Source of the DNA: JAVBTT01 sp031550325
GTDB taxonomy: Bacteria; Bacillota; Clostridia; Oscillospirales; UBA929
NCBI GenBank assembly: GCA_031550325.1
Contig: JAVBOR010000026.1
Coordinates: 17,358 to 81,357 of the forward strand
Direction of reading: 5' to 3'
DNA length: 64,000 bases
In this document: positions 50,501 through 58,407 of the stretch, piece after piece
Layout: every line of letters starts with the position of its first letter
Position numbering within the stretch: the first letter of the stretch is position 1
The notes under the pieces: generated by a model
Told to the model about the DNA's origin: nothing
The model's database searches: none
The model's input: the letters and a program-made list of their open reading frames with translations, nothing else
Made by a program: the position numbers and the translations under genes

Positions 50501-53209
50501 GCCGTTGTTCGCCACCGAGGCGGTCGCGCCGCTGCCGCTGACGGCAAGCGTGTAGTTTGCGATGTCCGAGGAGCCCGTTTCTGTGACGGTGTATGAGCCG
50601 GGGGTCAGGCCGGTGAGTTCCTTAAACCAGTTCCCGTTTTCGGGGAGCGAGAAACTCGTCGTATAGCTGTCAGGGCCCGTAACGCTGAAGGAAAAGCTTC
50701 TGCCGACCGTTTGGGTGTTCAGGTCTCCCGTGACCGCTTTGATAACTTTCAGTTTGCCGGTCTGTTTGGAGTAGTTATTTGTATATTTGGCAGTGGCGGT
50801 CTCCTTGTCTTTAACGGTTACGCTGCCCGACCAGCCGTCCGCGCCCTTGATGACGCTGCTGCCGTTAAACGAGACCGTGAGATTGAGAAGGGTAACCTCA
50901 ATGCCGGTATCGCGTTCTTTGACGGTATAGGTGCCGGGAACCAGACCTGAAAGAGTCTCTTTCCAGACGCCGTTATTGGGCAGGGTCACAGTCTTTGTGT
51001 ATCCGTTGGGGCCGGTGATGTCAAAGATGAAGGACTTTTGGCCGATCGCGGTCAGCTGCTCGGAAGAAAGACCGCTTCCCGTGAGAACTTCCTTTTCAAT
51101 GGTCAGGCTGCCGAGCTTCTGACGATAGGTGTTGGTTATCAGGGCGCTCTGGGATGCGCCGGAGGTCATGGTGCCGTTGATAATTCCGTTTGCCGGCGTG
51201 GTTGTGAGCTCGTAACCAGTTTTGTCCGCATTAAGCTCCTGAACCGAATAGTTGCCGATCGGCAGGTCGGTGAGCGTCTCAGAGGTATGTCCGCGATAGA
51301 GCTTGACGGTTTTTTGGTAGCCGTCGCCGCCCGAAACCACAAACTGCAGCGCGTTGTCCTTGTCGGGGAAAGCGTCCCAGCTCAGAGCGCTGTCTGCGCC
51401 GAAGCTCTTGGTCAGGGTCAGACTGCCGACCAGATAGGCGTTTGTGAAGGTCAACACCTTTTGCTCGCCGTTCATCGGGATAACGGCCTGCTTGGCGGCT
51501 GTATCCATGGTGTACCGTACCGACTGGCCGTTCTCGAGCTCGGTGACGGTGATGACAGAACTGGCCGGGATGTTTTTAAACACGGCGGTCTGGTTTCCGG
51601 TCAGCGTGAACTGCCCGTTGGCGTCCGTCATCTTGTTGGCGGGAACAGGGCTGACGCCCTCATACAGCTCGTAGGCCTCGCCGCTGTAAGCGCGCGCCTG
51701 CGCGCCCGGGGCGCTTTGCCAGGTGATGGAGAACTTAAACGCCTCGCCGTTCTTTCCAAGCCCGTTATGCAGGGCCTTTACAACCTTTACCGAGCCGGTC
51801 TCCAGCACCTTGACGTTGGCAAACCGGTGGGCGTTGGCCGCGGGGACTGCGGCGCCTGAGGCGTCCGTCCAAACAACGGTGTTTTGACTGTTGACCTTGA
51901 AATATTTAATGGAAGGCTGTGCGGGCGCCTGCCCGTTCACCGATACTTCTTCGACTTTATAGGCTTTGCCCGCTTCAAACACAGAGGGCGATGTGAACGA
52001 GGCATTTCCCTTGATGGTAACGTCATCAATGACCTGCAAGCCGTCAAAGCCGCCGCCGTAATAGGTGAAGCGGAAGACGCTCTCGTCGTCGGAAACCACC
52101 GTGTTGGGAAGCAAAACGCCGTCCGCGGAGTTCAGCTTCCAGTCCTTGATGATGCTGACGTTCACAAGGTTTCCGGGCGAAGTCACATTGATGGCGGTCT
52201 CAAGCGGAACACGGCTCTTGTCCACGGAGACCAGTGTCTGTGAGGCGGTGCGGCCGCCCTTCGGCGCAAAGAGATACACGCTTTTGACGCCTTCCTGTGC
52301 GCCGGAGAGCGTGACGTCAAGCTGCGCACCGATGGGAATGTTCTTAACAACCAGCTTGCCGGGGGTGTGCTCGCTGATGCTGATGGGCATGGCGGCCTGG
52401 CCGGCAAGCGTATATGTCGCGGTCGCGTTAATGTCGCTGGGAACATTGGAGGGATCCACGCCGAGGCCGCTGATGGCGTAAAGCAGCGTCACCTGGTAGT
52501 TGAAGCCGGAAATCAACTTTGTGACCTCGGTGACGTTGATGTTGGCCATGGCGTCCGGAGTGGTACCCGGACGGGAGAGCAAAAATGCAACGTACTTGTC
52601 GACGTTGGTGTTGGTCATTGCGCCGCGCTTGGTGTCAACCTGAATGTTATTGACCAGAGTCCAGATGGCAATCTGGGTGGCCGAAACGATCTCGTCCTTT
52701 GTAAGGTTGGGAATCGACGAGGCCGCGCTGAGCTCGGCGGTTGTCGCCCAGAGATCACTGTAGAGCAGTATGGAGCGCAGCTGTGCGGCCTTCTGCGCAA
52801 ACTGCTCCTCCGTGGTGCTCTTAAAGAAGTCGGATTCCCGCGTTACACTTTCCAGAGGAATGCGGTTGTAAAGGCGTCCCTCGTTGTCGGGGCCTGTGTA
52901 GACCTGGGGAGCATTGGCAAAGTCGCTGCAGTATGTCCACAGCGCAAAGCTGCTTTCGCTCGCAAGCAGGCTCTTGACTAAGTACTTGTTGATCTTGGCG
53001 TTGTCGCCGCTTTTCAGGACGAGCGTGGACAGCGTGCCCTGTGGGCTGACAGCGTCTCCCGACCAATAGTAGTGGTAGTCAGTGGGCTTTGGCGCCACAG
53101 GTGTCCAGGAGTCGGCAAATGCGCTCATGGGCAGCAAAGGGACCAAAAAGAACAGAACCAAGATGAAGGAGAGAATTTTCCTTTGCAGATCAGAATGTGT
53201 TCTTTTCAT
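44549..53209 (-). CDS. Giant LPxTG-type wall adhesin with thioester domain, Cna-B repeats and a DnaJ-type zinc-finger insert
   Basis: 2,886 residues. A Sec signal (1-32) precedes a TQXA-type thioester domain; Cys94 (ALWTYCSDF) and Gln179 (SATQIAIWTL) are placed to form the covalent host-binding thioester. About 18 Cna-B/SpaA-like modules follow, each opening TGxLxVxK and ending near FTNTY, with Lys, Glu and Asn positions that form isopeptide bonds in such pili and adhesins. About residues 2462-2520 hold four CxxC(xGxG) units (CPTC, CGVCGGDG, CSDC, CGECLGAG), as in the DnaJ zinc finger, flanked by long helices; they are inserted in a late module. A Pro-Glu wall-spanning stretch, LPYTG (2855-2859), a membrane helix and KKK end it. 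GGAGG precedes the ATG. No sortase is nearby. Confidence 0.93.
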   Translation of the reverse strand: MKRTHSDLQRKILSFILVLFFLVPLLPMSAFADSWTPVAPKPTDYHYYWSGDAVSPQGTLSTLVLKSGDNAKINKYLVKSLLASESSFALWTYCSDFANAPQVYTGPDNEGRLYNRIPLESVTRESDFFKSTTEEQFAQKAAQLRSILLYSDLWATTAELSAASSIPNLTKDEIVSATQIAIWTLVNNIQVDTKRGAMTNTNVDKYVAFLLSRPGTTPDAMANINVTEVTKLISGFNYQVTLLYAISGLGVDPSNVPSDINATATYTLAGQAAMPISISEHTPGKLVVKNIPIGAQLDVTLSGAQEGVKSVYLFAPKGGRTASQTLVSVDKSRVPLETAINVTSPGNLVNVSIIKDWKLNSADGVLLPNTVVSDDESVFRFTYYGGGFDGLQVIDDVTIKGNASFTSPSVFEAGKAYKVEEVSVNGQAPAQPSIKYFKVNSQNTVVWTDASGAAVPAANAHRFANVKVLETGSVKVVKALHNGLGKNGEAFKFSITWQSAPGAQARAYSGEAYELYEGVSPVPANKMTDANGQFTLTGNQTAVFKNIPASSVITVTELENGQSVRYTMDTAAKQAVIPMNGEQKVLTFTNAYLVGSLTLTKSFGADSALSWDAFPDKDNALQFVVSGGDGYQKTVKLYRGHTSETLTDLPIGNYSVQELNADKTGYELTTTPANGIINGTMTSGASQSALITNTYRQKLGSLTIEKEVLTGSGLSSEQLTAIGQKSFIFDITGPNGYTKTVTLPNNGVWKETLSGLVPGTYTVKERDTGIEVTLLNLTVSFNGSSVIKGADGWSGSVTVKDKETATAKYTNNYSKQTGKLKVIKAVTGDLNTQTVGRSFSFSVTGPDSYTTSFSLPENGNWFKELTGLTPGSYTVTETGSSDIANYTLAVSGSGATASVANNGQSEATVTNKYTRQKGAIQFKKLVTGLDSGDTFSFTVRVDGALYSGSYTVNSSSYSTTNGIISGIKHNDVVTIAGLPAGASVIVTETANTSYTLDSITGGAVNLGSANSTVSVPNNQTAGLITFTNLRKTLSLEIEKLLSGATWDNFPNGIDFEITGPTGWTGATGLTFVSGTTYKFTLTKAKTSITLTGLPAGVYTVKELTSSAELTGYTRTTTYVLGSGSSQSGATATGTLSSGSKLTFTNSYALKVGKLKVTKKLDSYGDPDKIFSFTVTFGTAVPATATVTGADSFSWSADRKTLTFTLKGSTGGKSVDISGIPAGTTYAVTEQADSEYDPSFTNQIGTVSESGTVTVECTNKRKTTGIISVKKIVSGTDVGDSFTFTVKVNNTVWANKDYTVGSNTYKTSASGTFTLKNGETATFSNVPIGVSFSFAETTNNNYTTTSSDTSGTVTTATKTALFTNTHATGTLTVKKNALAGNAAAAFAGQSFTFKIARGSTPLSGQAFTLANPTGSGITSAQGTFALLPGQTATFASVLAGQYAVTEESTGLTIPADVSFTLPAAQSQSITASVSSISFEFTNTFTYKTGSLNVKKTVVTNGVPAWETFPDSGASYEFTLYRVETGGNVPAANQIYTIQSGQPLTTDAGGKFTLKASETAKFTGLLVGTYLVVETTPQTPTSYQLVVTQSPTDASASVTLDSTPTITVTNTYTRQTGDLTVNKTVNAPASSGFPVDKSFTFTLYAGSIAPANLVKNHSAADSATTNADGQFLLGDGETAVFKGLPTGTYVVVESNQTVAGFIRVDAGAPTTLSGATGSTLSFVNTYTRQTGSLLITKAIGADDELGATTWSYDFTVIGPADWTGSGLTPSGTGGYTVTLTSAAPSLLLSDLPGGMYTVSENSSAANAQYRLSTTVNGGTGSTTTLSVGGTVAEANFVNTYVAKSAGFELQKDLGGDLSGQDLGTASFIFTLTGPADWTGGDNGTNVLTITLNASGLSYINNRLPIGTYSLTELTPPDITRFTYLGTSFKVGQDEPVSPANRTISFEVTDQTSVSVICENSYSKDGGILRVAKAVDGYASPQDVFSFQIAGDSLSFPISYTIDGLPGSFPTGQNGEFSLSAGQVATFTGLDTLETYTVTEIGVPPTYTLQSIAGESFQYTIIGGNISDVQGSAQTLINASASPTFTATMGDKSASSFPGLSFVFTNKRLTGGLDLTKQISGPEFDAEDYVFYVTFSDNGAIIDPSLFLTASQITGGVLDTQNKRVVLTLKAGQTGSIEQIPAGIGYKITENPGNHYYTPGFARESGVIADQSTSHCVVTNTRRTGALEITKNVFSFDAENINADETFAVKVLFSTAGLPWPEDILDGYFTVSGAPDVNRDLNLERTQLTVNFSVKHDSFVSIAGIPVGTTYSLSEDLTPDQQLHYSPWILGADGVVNSISEDTSKLRPEVDVISLQNYDIPFNSIVLTKSVIASPGSPLLTAPFEFTLKLFQPEADTPYIQWAIEQQLAKLATAAETLTMEQIRLAKELAEIVIDQAACQQALDTLRLTVDENGSITAGAKALIPLMTCPTCTGATTVLEPCGVCGGDGLLDEDGTTCSDCVNGNVSALCGECLGAGQVEDIAAIDQAVQDALEAYNLDPAVIEEQRYASVAKELQDVVDKINRIDGLKDTLDNGQYVDYNSDFQLIPGSLLNPAPFNLSALQALAAYSMESGQRVDLTLSDINFTQTSEYGVYTFTLANNQYLSIGGLPLGTTYVVEEKEPQNTPEAFEGCDIESTNGDMQDALITEGGISSDETGSPVFIRFINRFADALGKLNVVKKWTSGSGSNTSITVYLVIDGVLQNDRHIELTAQNQWTGWFDGLALGHTYGVVESLPTGYTVTYSPDVKLEYQNKDEASVTVTNKPEKTTPPGPEPEPEPEPEPNFPDPEIPVQPPAIVPEEPELPDDDEFKDDIPLGDLPYTGGFNLGLLGLIGSGLTALGVLLGKKKST

Positions 53210-53549
53210 AAAAAGGCCTCCGTTTTATTCAAGATCGAATCCATGTTAACGACTACGGTCAGAATAGCATGAACAAATCTTAATTAAAACTACCCGGAAG
53301 GGTTAGTTCATCGAAAATAAAGAATAACTACCCCCTATCCTATCCCTAAAATCTTGATATGTATGCCTTTTTTTCCAGATTCTGGCAAAAAAGATAGAGT
53401 TGTTTGTGCGGATGATGAGCTGTTCCCGGCGAGGCCTGACACATCTGTGCTGCAGCGCCGTCCCGCACGGAAAAAAGGCCCCGTAAAATCAGCTCCTGAA
53501 TGACTAAAACCATTCCCGGAGCTCCGCGAACCTTCCCGGGGTAGAGTTT

Positions 53550-53584
53550 GGCTCGGCGTAAAACCGAAAAGGGACGGGAACGTG
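53550..53584 (+). repeat. Modular intergenic repeat, copy 4, D block
   Basis: GGCTCGGCGTAAAACCG followed by AAAAGGGACGGGAACGTG aligns with 63738-63772 at about 30 of 35 positions (one base gap). It is in opposite orientation to the A-B-C set 100 bases further on. Confidence 0.75.
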
Positions 53585-53688
53585 TCAATGCGCTTTGAAG
53601 GAAGCGCCGCGCTGAGCGCTTGAGGGGTGTTCGCATTCGTGAGACGAGTGCCTTGTCTGAAACGAGAAACGGGAAATGGAAGAGGATG

Positions 53689-53804
53689 CGCAAAAAGAGA
53701 GTTTTTCCCGGATGGTGTCCGGGAAAAACTCTCTTTTTGCGGACCGACTTGCGGTTTGATCCAAATTTCGCTTTGACAGTGAACTGAGGGCTCTTTGTTA
53801 AAGC
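53689..53804 (-). repeat. Modular intergenic repeat, copy 4, A-B-C with a 24-bp perfect hairpin
   Basis: 53689-53712 and 53718-53741 are exact inverted copies (24 bp, 5-base loop) built on GAGTTTTTCCCGGA. On the minus strand they follow GGATCAAACCGC (B) and a decayed A palindrome (GCTTTGACA/TGTTAAAGC, 53770-53804). The block order equals that at 63.6 kb. The hairpin could terminate transcription in either direction. Confidence 0.8.
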
Positions 53805-53894
53805 CGGAAAACCGGAGGCTCTTTGCGTGTTGCGCCACGGCTGCCGCTTGCGGTATAATAACCCAAAGCACAGGCTCGGAACAAAAGGGAGGGC

Positions 53895-54515
53895 ATGGGA
53901 GTGGACATCGTTCAGGTTGAGCACAAACACGCAAAATGCTATCTGATCGGCGCAGAACGCCGTTTTGTCCTTCTCGACGCGTGTTGGCCGGACGCGCTCT
54001 TTGCCCTGGAAGCGGCGATGAAAAAAAACGGGATCGATTATGCCGACGTGGCGGCCATGATCGTCACCCATTTTCATCCCGACCACGCCGGGTTAGTGCG
54101 GCAGCTGCAGGACAGGGGCGTCGCGCTTTGGCTTCATCCGAATCAGGTGGGGTTTGACGCGTGGCTCAATGATTTCTTTGTAAGGCATCCCGACAGATTC
54201 TACAGGGCTCCCCGGCAGGACGGCGCGATAGTGGTCACAACCGGGCAGAGCAAGCAACTGCTCGCCGGGCTCGGGCTGCGCGGCGCCCTGATTCCCACGC
54301 CGGGCCACTCCAAAGACAGCGTCAGCCTTGTGTTTGACGACGTATGCGCGTTCACGGGGGATCATCCTCATGCCGACTATGCCCAAGGCTTTGGGGATGA
54401 GACCATCTCAAAAAGCTGGGCGCGTATCCGCAGCCATCGCGTGTCCCTGATCTATCCCGCCCACGGCGCGCCGTACCGGTTGCCCCAGGCAGGCAGTGCC
54501 GGTTATGGGTCGTAG
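53895..54515 (+). CDS. MBL-fold metallohydrolase
   Basis: A 206-residue single-domain MBL protein. THFHPDHAGL is the HxHxDH site, TPGHSKDSVSL the next histidine, FTGDHPHADY the metal-bridging aspartate and YPAHG the final histidine. Substrate unknown; lactonase, thioesterase or phosphodiesterase activities all occur in this subgroup. GGGAGG precedes the ATG. The last 13 bases overlap the convergent sugar-binding lipoprotein gene. Confidence 0.85.
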   Translation: MGVDIVQVEHKHAKCYLIGAERRFVLLDACWPDALFALEAAMKKNGIDYADVAAMIVTHFHPDHAGLVRQLQDRGVALWLHPNQVGFDAWLNDFFVRHPDRFYRAPRQDGAIVVTTGQSKQLLAGLGLRGALIPTPGHSKDSVSLVFDDVCAFTGDHPHADYAQGFGDETISKSWARIRSHRVSLIYPAHGAPYRLPQAGSAGYGS

Positions 54516-55546
54516 ATTTCCTCTTTCAAGTGAAAGCCGTCGGCGATGACTGTTTCATCAAGCGTTTCAAGTGTGACTGGTTTGACGCCGATGGCGATGT
54601 AGGGAATGTCGTACTTGCCGTCAAACAAGGTGCGGGTTGTGTCCGGCTTGATTCCCTTGGCCAGTTGCTCGCAGGCGTTGAGCGTGTTCTCCACAAGAAT
54701 AGGAATGGGTTTGTACACGGTCATGGCCTGTCGTCCCGTCGCGATCCTTTGACAGGCTGCCAGATCGGCGTCCATGCCCGTAACGCTGACACTCTTGGAC
54801 AGGCGGGCCTCATCCAGCGCGTCGGTCACGCCCCGCGCAAGAGAATCATTTTCACACACGGCGGCCACGAGGTTTGACCGAAAAAGTTCGATGTTGCGGG
54901 AGACAAAGTCATAGGCGTTTTCCCGCACCCAGCCCTCTGTCCAGTGCTCCGAGACAACGAAAATGTCGCCGCTGTCGATATAGGGCTGTAGAACCTGCAT
55001 GTATCCGTCGTAGATCATGAGACTGTTGTTGTCGGTTTTAGGGCCGTTGACCAGCAGATAGCCTCCCTTTGGCGCACGCGCCAAGAGGTCCGCGCCCATC
55101 AGGCGGCCGACCTCTTCGCTGTCAAAGGAAATGTAGACGTCCGCGCCGGAGTTTTGAATGAATCGGTCATACAAAACCACAGGCACACCGTTGTTGTGCG
55201 CCGCCTGCACGCAGCGAGCCTCCTGAACGGAGTCGTTCGGGGCGATCACCAAAACGTCAATGTCCTGCGCGAGAAGCTCCTGAACCTGCTCGTACTGCAC
55301 ATCGGAATCCTTGTTGGCGTTACGGATTAATACGTCGATGTTCCGCTGCTGCGCCTTGGCAAGAAAAATATCCCGGTCACGCAGCCAGCGGTCCTCCAGT
55401 AAGGTCGCCATGGAAAATCCGATGGTGATATGCGCGGCGGGGTCTTCGCTGGTGGTGGGCTGAACGGGACGGCAACCCGAAAAAAGCCCCAGCACCAGGG
55501 CGAATAGACATAAAACGCCTGTCCATGCGGAAAATCTATTCTCCAT
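54503..55546 (-). CDS. Sugar-binding ABC-type lipoprotein (XylF/RbsB-like)
   Basis: A 347-residue periplasmic-binding-protein-1 family lipoprotein. The signal peptide ends in LGLFSGC (lipobox). ITIGFSMATLLEDRWLRDRD, IDVLVIAPND and VVLYDRFIQNSGADVYISFD match the xylose/ribose-binding fold. It is the last gene of the minus-strand kinase/regulator operon, 25 bases after the YesN-type regulator. Because a second binding protein belongs to the divergent transporter, this one may feed the same permease with another sugar or act as an accessory sensor. The start ATG has GAGGG nine bases upstream. Confidence 0.87.
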   Translation of the reverse strand: MENRFSAWTGVLCLFALVLGLFSGCRPVQPTTSEDPAAHITIGFSMATLLEDRWLRDRDIFLAKAQQRNIDVLIRNANKDSDVQYEQVQELLAQDIDVLVIAPNDSVQEARCVQAAHNNGVPVVLYDRFIQNSGADVYISFDSEEVGRLMGADLLARAPKGGYLLVNGPKTDNNSLMIYDGYMQVLQPYIDSGDIFVVSEHWTEGWVRENAYDFVSRNIELFRSNLVAAVCENDSLARGVTDALDEARLSKSVSVTGMDADLAACQRIATGRQAMTVYKPIPILVENTLNACEQLAKGIKPDTTRTLFDGKYDIPYIAIGVKPVTLETLDETVIADGFHLKEEIYDP

Positions 55547-55571
55547 ACTCCTGATCCCTCTATCAGCTGTG

Positions 55572-56891
55572 TCAGCGGACAGTCTCTGTCTGGTTCGGTT
55601 TGGTGCGGCTGAGCTCGCGGTATTCGCTGGCGGTGATGCCGCAAACCTTTCTGAACACCTTGGAAAAATAGTTCGGATCATTGTAACCCACCATGTAGGC
55701 GGTGTCCTTGATGCTGCTGTTCGGGCGGGCCAGATAGGCCTTGGCCTTTTCCATGCGAAGGTTCAGCAGCTTTTCACTGAAGTTGAGGCCTGCGTATTCT
55801 TTGTAAAACCGGCTGAAATAATAAGGGCTGAGATTGACGTGGGACGCGATGTCGTCAAGCGTGATATCCTTGTCAAAGTGACTCTCAATAAATTGATTGG
55901 CCTTGCTGATGATGCGAAGCGCCGTAACCGGCGTATCCAGCACCGGATCGTGCTCGGTGGGTGCGACGTCCTCCGGGCCGCTGGTGGCGGCGTCATAGAT
56001 CAGCACCGAGTTTTGAGGAGGCGTGTCCATGGCCTCCTGCCGGTGTGCCGCACGGAAAGCCTGCGCCAGTGAGCGTTTCATCTCCAGCGCGCCAGGCTGA
56101 ATGTCTCCCACACCGGCCGTGAGCAGATGTCCCGGGCTGGAGTGAAGCGCCAGAAGAGAGCTGAGTTCGGCAATCAGGCTCATGCGGGTCTTTTCGTCGC
56201 CGCTTTCGGAGGACAGAGGTACGTACGCGATGGCCACGCCGGGGCGTACGAGGTCGGTTAGGACGCCCTTGGTCTGGGACAGGGCGTTGACAACCGAGGA
56301 TAGAGGCGTTGTCTGTTCGCCGGAGCGCTGCAAGATCACCAGCGCGAAGCCCTTTGTCTCCAAAAGCCCGAGAAAGCTTGCGCAGACAACCAGCCGCTCG
56401 TCGCTGTTTGACTCGGGAAGGAGCGCGTAGAGGAAATCCTTTCGAATCATCGGTATGGCAAGCTGTATGCGCTCCTGCTGAACAAGCGCGTCGTCCATAT
56501 CGGCCTTGCGGTCCTGGATATCGTGGATCACCTTGAGCAGCGACTGCGTAAACTCCACCTGCTTGACCGGCTTGAGTAGATAGTCGCTCGCTCCCAGGTT
56601 CAGCGCTTCGACGGCATAGCTGAAATCACTGTGTGCCGATAAAATGATAAAACGCATGTCAGAGCTGCGCTCCAAAATGCGGCGTATGGCTTCCAGCCCG
56701 TTGATTCCGGGCATTTGGATGTCAATGATGATGATGTCGGGCCGCAGGGATACGGCGGAGGTCACCGCCTCGCGTCCGGAATAGCATTTGCCGACCACTT
56801 CCAGATCAGGGCAGGCTTTGCGCGCCATATACGCGGTTGCCTGTGCGGCAATGGGCTCATCATCCACGATCAATACGCGAATCCCCATCAT
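55572..56891 (-). CDS. YesN-type response regulator (REC plus AraC DNA-binding domain)
   Basis: A 439-residue regulator. The receiver has VLIVDDEPIAA, the phosphoacceptor Asp57 in IIIIDIQMPGING and the YLLKPVK lysine. A middle domain of about 170 residues lacks a known motif. The C-terminal double helix-turn-helix is AraC-type (LDDIASHVNLSPYYFSRFYK and DTAYMVGYNDPNYFSKVFRK). It is paired with the kinase gene upstream (25 bases apart) and probably controls the divergent sugar transporter. The first of two adjacent ATGs is seven bases after AAAGGAG. Confidence 0.94.
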   Translation of the reverse strand: MMGIRVLIVDDEPIAAQATAYMARKACPDLEVVGKCYSGREAVTSAVSLRPDIIIIDIQMPGINGLEAIRRILERSSDMRFIILSAHSDFSYAVEALNLGASDYLLKPVKQVEFTQSLLKVIHDIQDRKADMDDALVQQERIQLAIPMIRKDFLYALLPESNSDERLVVCASFLGLLETKGFALVILQRSGEQTTPLSSVVNALSQTKGVLTDLVRPGVAIAYVPLSSESGDEKTRMSLIAELSSLLALHSSPGHLLTAGVGDIQPGALEMKRSLAQAFRAAHRQEAMDTPPQNSVLIYDAATSGPEDVAPTEHDPVLDTPVTALRIISKANQFIESHFDKDITLDDIASHVNLSPYYFSRFYKEYAGLNFSEKLLNLRMEKAKAYLARPNSSIKDTAYMVGYNDPNYFSKVFRKVCGITASEYRELSRTKPNQTETVR

Positions 56892-56916
56892 TTGTCGGCT
56901 CCTTTCCTCAATATTC

Positions 56917-58407
56917 TCAGAGCTTTTCAGGCGGCGCGGACGGCAGCGTCAGCGTAACGCGAGTCTCTCCGTTTTCAAAAATAACGGCGAGCGGACGCTG
57001 CGTTTGAAAGCAAAGCTGGAGCCGCTTAATCACGTTGCCCAGGCCAATGCCGCTTGCGTGGCCGCCGCTGTCGGGCGGCGGAGTTTCCTTGTAAAGCGCG
57101 TCAATCGAGCGCTGGGGAAAGCGTTGGCCGGTGTTGGCGATGACGATCAACACATTTCCGTCCTTTGTGGTGGCCTCCACGCGGATGATGCCGCCTGTTT
57201 CGCAGGGGGCTACACCATGGAGAAACGCGTTTTCAACGAGCGGCTGAAGCGTCATGCGCGGGAGTCTGCACTGCCTTGTGTCCACCGAGGCGTCTAAATA
57301 CTGCGAGTACCGCAGCTTGTCCCCAAATCTGGTGGTCAGGAGCCGCATATAGGCGTCGACATTGCTCAGCTCTTCGGCCAGTGTCGCCTCGTCCAGACCC
57401 TCGAGGTTGTATCGAAACACATCGGCTGCGTTCTCCAGATAGTCGCACAGCATGTCGTCGCCCTGCAGCATGGCGAGTTTGGCGCCGATGTTGATCGTAT
57501 TGAAAATAAAGTGCGGGTTCATCTGCGCGTGCAAAGCGAGCAGCCGCGCCTGCTTCAAAGCGTTGTCAGTTTCCAGGCCCTTGATGCGCTGCTGCGCGAG
57601 TTCGCTTTCGAGCGCCTGTTTTTCCGAGAGGCCGTGCAAGTATAACCGCGTATTGAGAATCATAATATTGAAAGCGCTGTACAGGCGGGAGAGCTCGCTG
57701 CTGGAATCGTCCTTTCCGATCGTAACAGTGTAGTCGCCCTGCGCGACGTTGTCGGCGTACTCGGCAAGCCGCGTGATGGGCGTCGCCACCTTGTGGCTCA
57801 GCGTGGCGACCAGGGCCACCACCAGTACGATTGACACGACAAACAAAAAATAAGATAACACGGTTCTCTGCTGGATGGACGCCTGCATGTTGTCATACTG
57901 CAAAGCGCTTTCCTGCAGGTCGGCGGTTAAAATATTCTGGATGTACGCCGAAATATAGCGGTACTCCGTGGTCATATTCTGATAGTAGCTGGCGTACTCG
58001 TCGGTTTTCTCGTTGCGCTTGGCCACAATCGTGGCGTCGGAGCTTTGCAGATAGTGCCGGAGCATTCCGGCCAGATTTTTCAGCTTGATGCCGGTTTTGG
58101 TGTACTCCACGCCGCGCAGAAGATCCTCGGCGTTGGACTGGACTGAGTTGAAACCGTCATAGTACCGTTGAAGCGATTCAGTGCTGCGCGAAAAAAGATA
58201 GAGGTCGGTTTCGTCCTGAACGGTCTGTATGTTGGTTTGAATGGCCGAAAGCTTGCGGCTTGCCGTGACATATGTGGTCATCTCGGCAAGCATCAGGCGG
58301 GTTGAGAGATAATTGAACAGCCCAACGGCAAAACAAATGAGAACGGCCAGCAAAAATGTGGACAGCAATGTGCTTCGAATGGACGCCGGTTTTCTCAGGC
58401 GCTTCAT
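56917..58407 (-). CDS. YesM/LytS-type sensor histidine kinase
   Basis: A 496-residue membrane kinase. TM1 is at about 14-34, then a helical extracellular sensor of about 150 residues, TM2 near 190-212, and a HAMP domain (ITRLAEYADNVAQGDY). A His_kinase domain with LLALHAQMNPHFIFNTINIG (phospho-His near 298) and an ATPase end with GIGLGNVIKRLQ complete it. Its ATG overlaps the stop of the anchored binding protein by four bases, implying equal synthesis of both. Such kinases often sense via a partner binding protein rather than a ligand directly. Confidence 0.94.
   Translation of the reverse strand: MKRLRKPASIRSTLLSTFLLAVLICFAVGLFNYLSTRLMLAEMTTYVTASRKLSAIQTNIQTVQDETDLYLFSRSTESLQRYYDGFNSVQSNAEDLLRGVEYTKTGIKLKNLAGMLRHYLQSSDATIVAKRNEKTDEYASYYQNMTTEYRYISAYIQNILTADLQESALQYDNMQASIQQRTVLSYFLFVVSIVLVVALVATLSHKVATPITRLAEYADNVAQGDYTVTIGKDDSSSELSRLYSAFNIMILNTRLYLHGLSEKQALESELAQQRIKGLETDNALKQARLLALHAQMNPHFIFNTINIGAKLAMLQGDDMLCDYLENAADVFRYNLEGLDEATLAEELSNVDAYMRLLTTRFGDKLRYSQYLDASVDTRQCRLPRMTLQPLVENAFLHGVAPCETGGIIRVEATTKDGNVLIVIANTGQRFPQRSIDALYKETPPPDSGGHASGIGLGNVIKRLQLCFQTQRPLAVIFENGETRVTLTLPSAPPEKL

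Larger units (their letters stand above)
53210..53894. other. 685-bp gene-free region between adhesin and MBL gene
   Basis: No convincing gene. It contains a dyad AACTACCC..GGGTTAGTT (53288-53308) in the adhesin upstream region, a D block on the plus strand (53550-53584), and an A-B-C set on the minus strand (53689-53804). Open frames crossing it have no ribosome sites and run through the repeats. Confidence 0.6.

Noticed and set aside
53346..54086. 246-codon minus-strand frame across the intergenic repeats and the MBL gene
   Set aside because: It crosses the 24-bp hairpin and overlaps the MBL metal motif region; no start signal and no recognisable domain.
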